Shown piece by piece: positions 62,626 to 64,000 of a stretch of 64,000 nt of DNA. Where the stretch lies: NCBI RefSeq assembly GCF_002019665.1, contig NZ_KV917375.1, forward strand, positions 2,646,702 to 2,710,701. The letters run 5' to 3'. This DNA comes from Sutcliffiella halmapala (GTDB lineage Bacteria; Bacillota; Bacilli; Bacillales; Bacillaceae_I). A program made the position numbers and the translations under genes. The notes beneath the pieces are model-generated. The model saw only the letters and a program-made list of their open reading frames with translations, did no database searches and was not told the origin of the DNA. How positions within the stretch are numbered: the stretch's first letter is position 1; every line of letters begins with the position of its first letter.

Positions 62626-63165
62626 TTATTCCTCGTATCCGTCTACGATAAAGTCAGGATTTAGATCTTCGAATTCTTCATCATCGACATCCCAATCTGT
62701 ATCATCTGTTAATGTTTCTGGATGTACTTCTACGACCACTTTTGTTTCCCCAATTATCTCTGCTAAAAATTCTCTTTCTACCTGCACTTCCACTTTTGCG
62801 CCAGTTTGAGCGATGCTTGCTTCTAAACAGTTCGGCTGTTGTAAGACTCGAGCCACTACCTCATGCTCGTCACCGATACTGTTGTCATCTTTATACCGAA
62901 GCTTTACTACATCCGTATAGGACACTGTCTCTGTTACTACTTGCGTTTTCGTATTATCGCTGTAGGAATACCAAACGTTAATATCATAAAATCCTGCTAC
63001 TTCTACCGTATCGTCCACTTTCTTCGCATCATACTTATGGTTAATGACCCAGCATCCTAAAATACTAGTAGGACGATGCGAGGGACTTATCGTATGTTTA
63101 GACTGCGTAAACTTTCTGCCTTTACCGGTAACTGCTCTTGTGATAATTTCTCTGTATTCAGACAT
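62626..63165 (-). CDS. cotE: Outer spore coat morphogenetic protein CotE
   Basis: A 179-residue CotE, against 181 in B. subtilis. The N terminus [20 protein letters not shown] is almost the same as in other Bacillus, and the middle ([36 protein letters not shown]) and acidic C terminus ([20 protein letters not shown]) are conserved. CotE is made in the mother cell, forms a ring around the forespore and is needed to build the outer coat. GGAGGG lies 11 bases before the ATG at 63165; the upstream in-frame ATG does not match the family. It shows that the host forms endospores. Confidence 0.97.
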   Translation of the reverse strand: MSEYREIITRAVTGKGRKFTQSKHTISPSHRPTSILGCWVINHKYDAKKVDDTVEVAGFYDINVWYSYSDNTKTQVVTETVSYTDVVKLRYKDDNSIGDEHEVVARVLQQPNCLEASIAQTGAKVEVQVEREFLAEIIGETKVVVEVHPETLTDDTDWDVDDEEFEDLNPDFIVDGYEE

Positions 63166-63367
63166 TCGAGCATACACCCTCCTCATTACAATCTTCATTT
63201 CATCCTATGCGGGTTAAATGACTATTGTGCTTTGATTACATTTACAACATAACAAATAATTTCTAACACATTAACGTATAGTTCATTGTATGCAAGCTTT
63301 CCAAGATATGTGCCTATTTTTTCTTGAAAATTTAGATTGGTAGTTGAGGGAGGAAGAACGCATAAAA

Positions 63368-63406
63368 AAAGAGTGTAAAATCCATAATTAGGATTTCACA
63401 CTCTTT
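63368..63406 (-). terminator. Intrinsic terminator of the miaB-ricA unit
   Basis: AAAGAGTGTAAAATCC pairs with GGATTTCACACTCTTT around ATAATTA; on the minus strand a run of T follows. Confidence 0.9.
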
Positions 63407-63438
63407 CGAAGCAAAACGAGCCAGCTTCGCTTTTTTTA

Positions 63439-63876
63439 TCACCCACAAGATCCGCCGCTACTGTTTTTCACGTATGATCCTGTTTCGCCACGTAATACAT
63501 CGCCACCAGTAGCAACGATAATTTCGTCTGTAACTTTATTTGAGATGGCAGAAGAAACTAATTGTAATAGTTCATTTACATTTTTTTGAGAGTCTTTGAA
63601 CTCTTGTACAATTGGAAGGCCGTCTAATTCCTTTAATAAATTATCTAGCTTTTCTTCTGTTTTCTTTAATGCTTCTTGTTTGCCATAGTGTTGGAAATTC
63701 ACTGCTTGCTTTTGCAAACTTTTCACACTAGCAACCATTTCTTTGATTTTTTGATTTTCGTTAATTTGTGCTTCTGCACGTTTAAAGTAATCTACCTCTT
63801 CTGTTTCAGCGATCATTTGCGCTAAGTCTTTTGCTCTTGCTAAGATATCGGATTTCGTGTACTTTGCCATTGTCAT
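63439..63876 (-). CDS. ricA: RicA (YmcA), RNase Y/sporulation regulatory complex subunit
   Basis: A 145-residue RicA/YmcA protein. The helical core ([40 protein letters not shown]) and the C-terminal [15 protein letters not shown] followed by SSGGSCG match the family. RicA forms a complex with RicF (YlbF) and RicT (YaaT) that carries iron-sulphur clusters, guides RNase Y cleavage and helps sporulation, competence and biofilm formation. Its ATG overlaps the miaB stop (ATGA), so translation is coupled. GGAGG precedes it. The gene order miaB-ricA-cotE-mutS is that of B. subtilis. Confidence 0.95.
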   Translation of the reverse strand: MTMAKYTKSDILARAKDLAQMIAETEEVDYFKRAEAQINENQKIKEMVASVKSLQKQAVNFQHYGKQEALKKTEEKLDNLLKELDGLPIVQEFKDSQKNVNELLQLVSSAISNKVTDEIIVATGGDVLRGETGSYVKNSSGGSCG

Positions 63877-64000
63877 TTAACCTCCAGTGCTTCTTCTACC
63901 AATTCTCCGTCTAATGTCCAAGTCTTTGTTTTCGTTACTCTTACTTTAATTAACTTTCCAATAATCGATTTCGGTCCTCTAAAGTTAACTAATTTGCTCT
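63873..64000 (-). CDS. miaB: tRNA methylthiotransferase MiaB, C-terminal end (cut by window edge)
   Basis: The last 41 codons of a gene that continues beyond the window: [20 protein letters not shown] then [21 protein letters not shown]. This is the TRAM-domain end of MiaB, the radical-SAM enzyme that adds 2-methylthio to i6A37 in tRNA, with the typical VxxxKTWxLxGE pattern. The stop overlaps the ricA start (ATGA). Name rests on the short sequence plus the conserved miaB-ricA pairing. Confidence 0.88.
   Translation of the reverse strand, partial: SKLVNFRGPKSIIGKLIKVRVTKTKTWTLDGELVEEALEVK

Overview
The window is low-GC DNA from a spore-forming member of the Bacillales. It carries spore and sporulation genes (cotE, spoVK, sirA, a Spo0E-like gene, ricA) and a core gene order very close to Bacillus subtilis. 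The protein sequences would fit a Bacillaceae/Planococcaceae genus such as Psychrobacillus or Lysinibacillus, but the genus cannot be fixed from the sequence alone. Almost every gene is on the minus strand.

The right half (about 33.4-64 kb) is conserved backbone. Read in the direction of transcription (right to left) it runs miaB-ricA / cotE / mutS-mutL-miaA-hfq / spoVK / a TRIC-type channel gene / hflX-ynbB / glnR-glnA / a short accessory insert / lexA divergent from yneB-ynzC / tkt / sirA / yneF / a heterodimeric ABC exporter / ccdA-ccdB-ccdC / yneK. Readable control sites include two GlnR boxes on the glnRA promoter, LexA boxes and a good promoter in front of lexA, a promoter that fixes the TTG start of the Spo0E-like gene, and many intrinsic terminators. 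Departures from the B. subtilis layout are the absence of yneA beside lexA, a 7-copy 52-bp tandem repeat between tkt and sirA, an orphan SPP1-type holin near lexA, and a 60-codon gene plus hairpin in front of the exporter genes, in the position of the known bmrB attenuator.

The left part (1-33 kb) is accessory. It holds five GNAT acetyltransferases, three intact and one decayed Nudix hydrolase, two paralogous antibiotic-kinase-like proteins, VOC and DinB proteins, TrmO, P5C reductase, a Nif3-like protein, a VanZ-like protein and many small membrane or secreted proteins of unknown role. Envelope-stress type regulation is prominent: two adjacent ECF sigma/anti-sigma pairs at 4.6-8.4 kb, one with an ECF-type promoter of its own, and a third protein at 14.8-16.8 kb that fuses a sigma-like region, a zinc anti-sigma motif, a membrane helix and a DUF4179-like ectodomain in one chain. 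A MoxR-DUF58-DUF4129 operon lies at 28.8-32.1 kb. Gene decay is visible: a Nudix pseudogene (9.8-10.2 kb), a frameshifted gene and a nucleotidyltransferase remnant (22.5-23.3 kb), and a lipoprotein gene with no normal start codon (13.0 kb). A mobile-looking palindromic repeat occurs complete at 18.5 kb and internally deleted at 9.2 kb.

I found no tRNA, rRNA, CRISPR array, intact insertion sequence or recognisable riboswitch.
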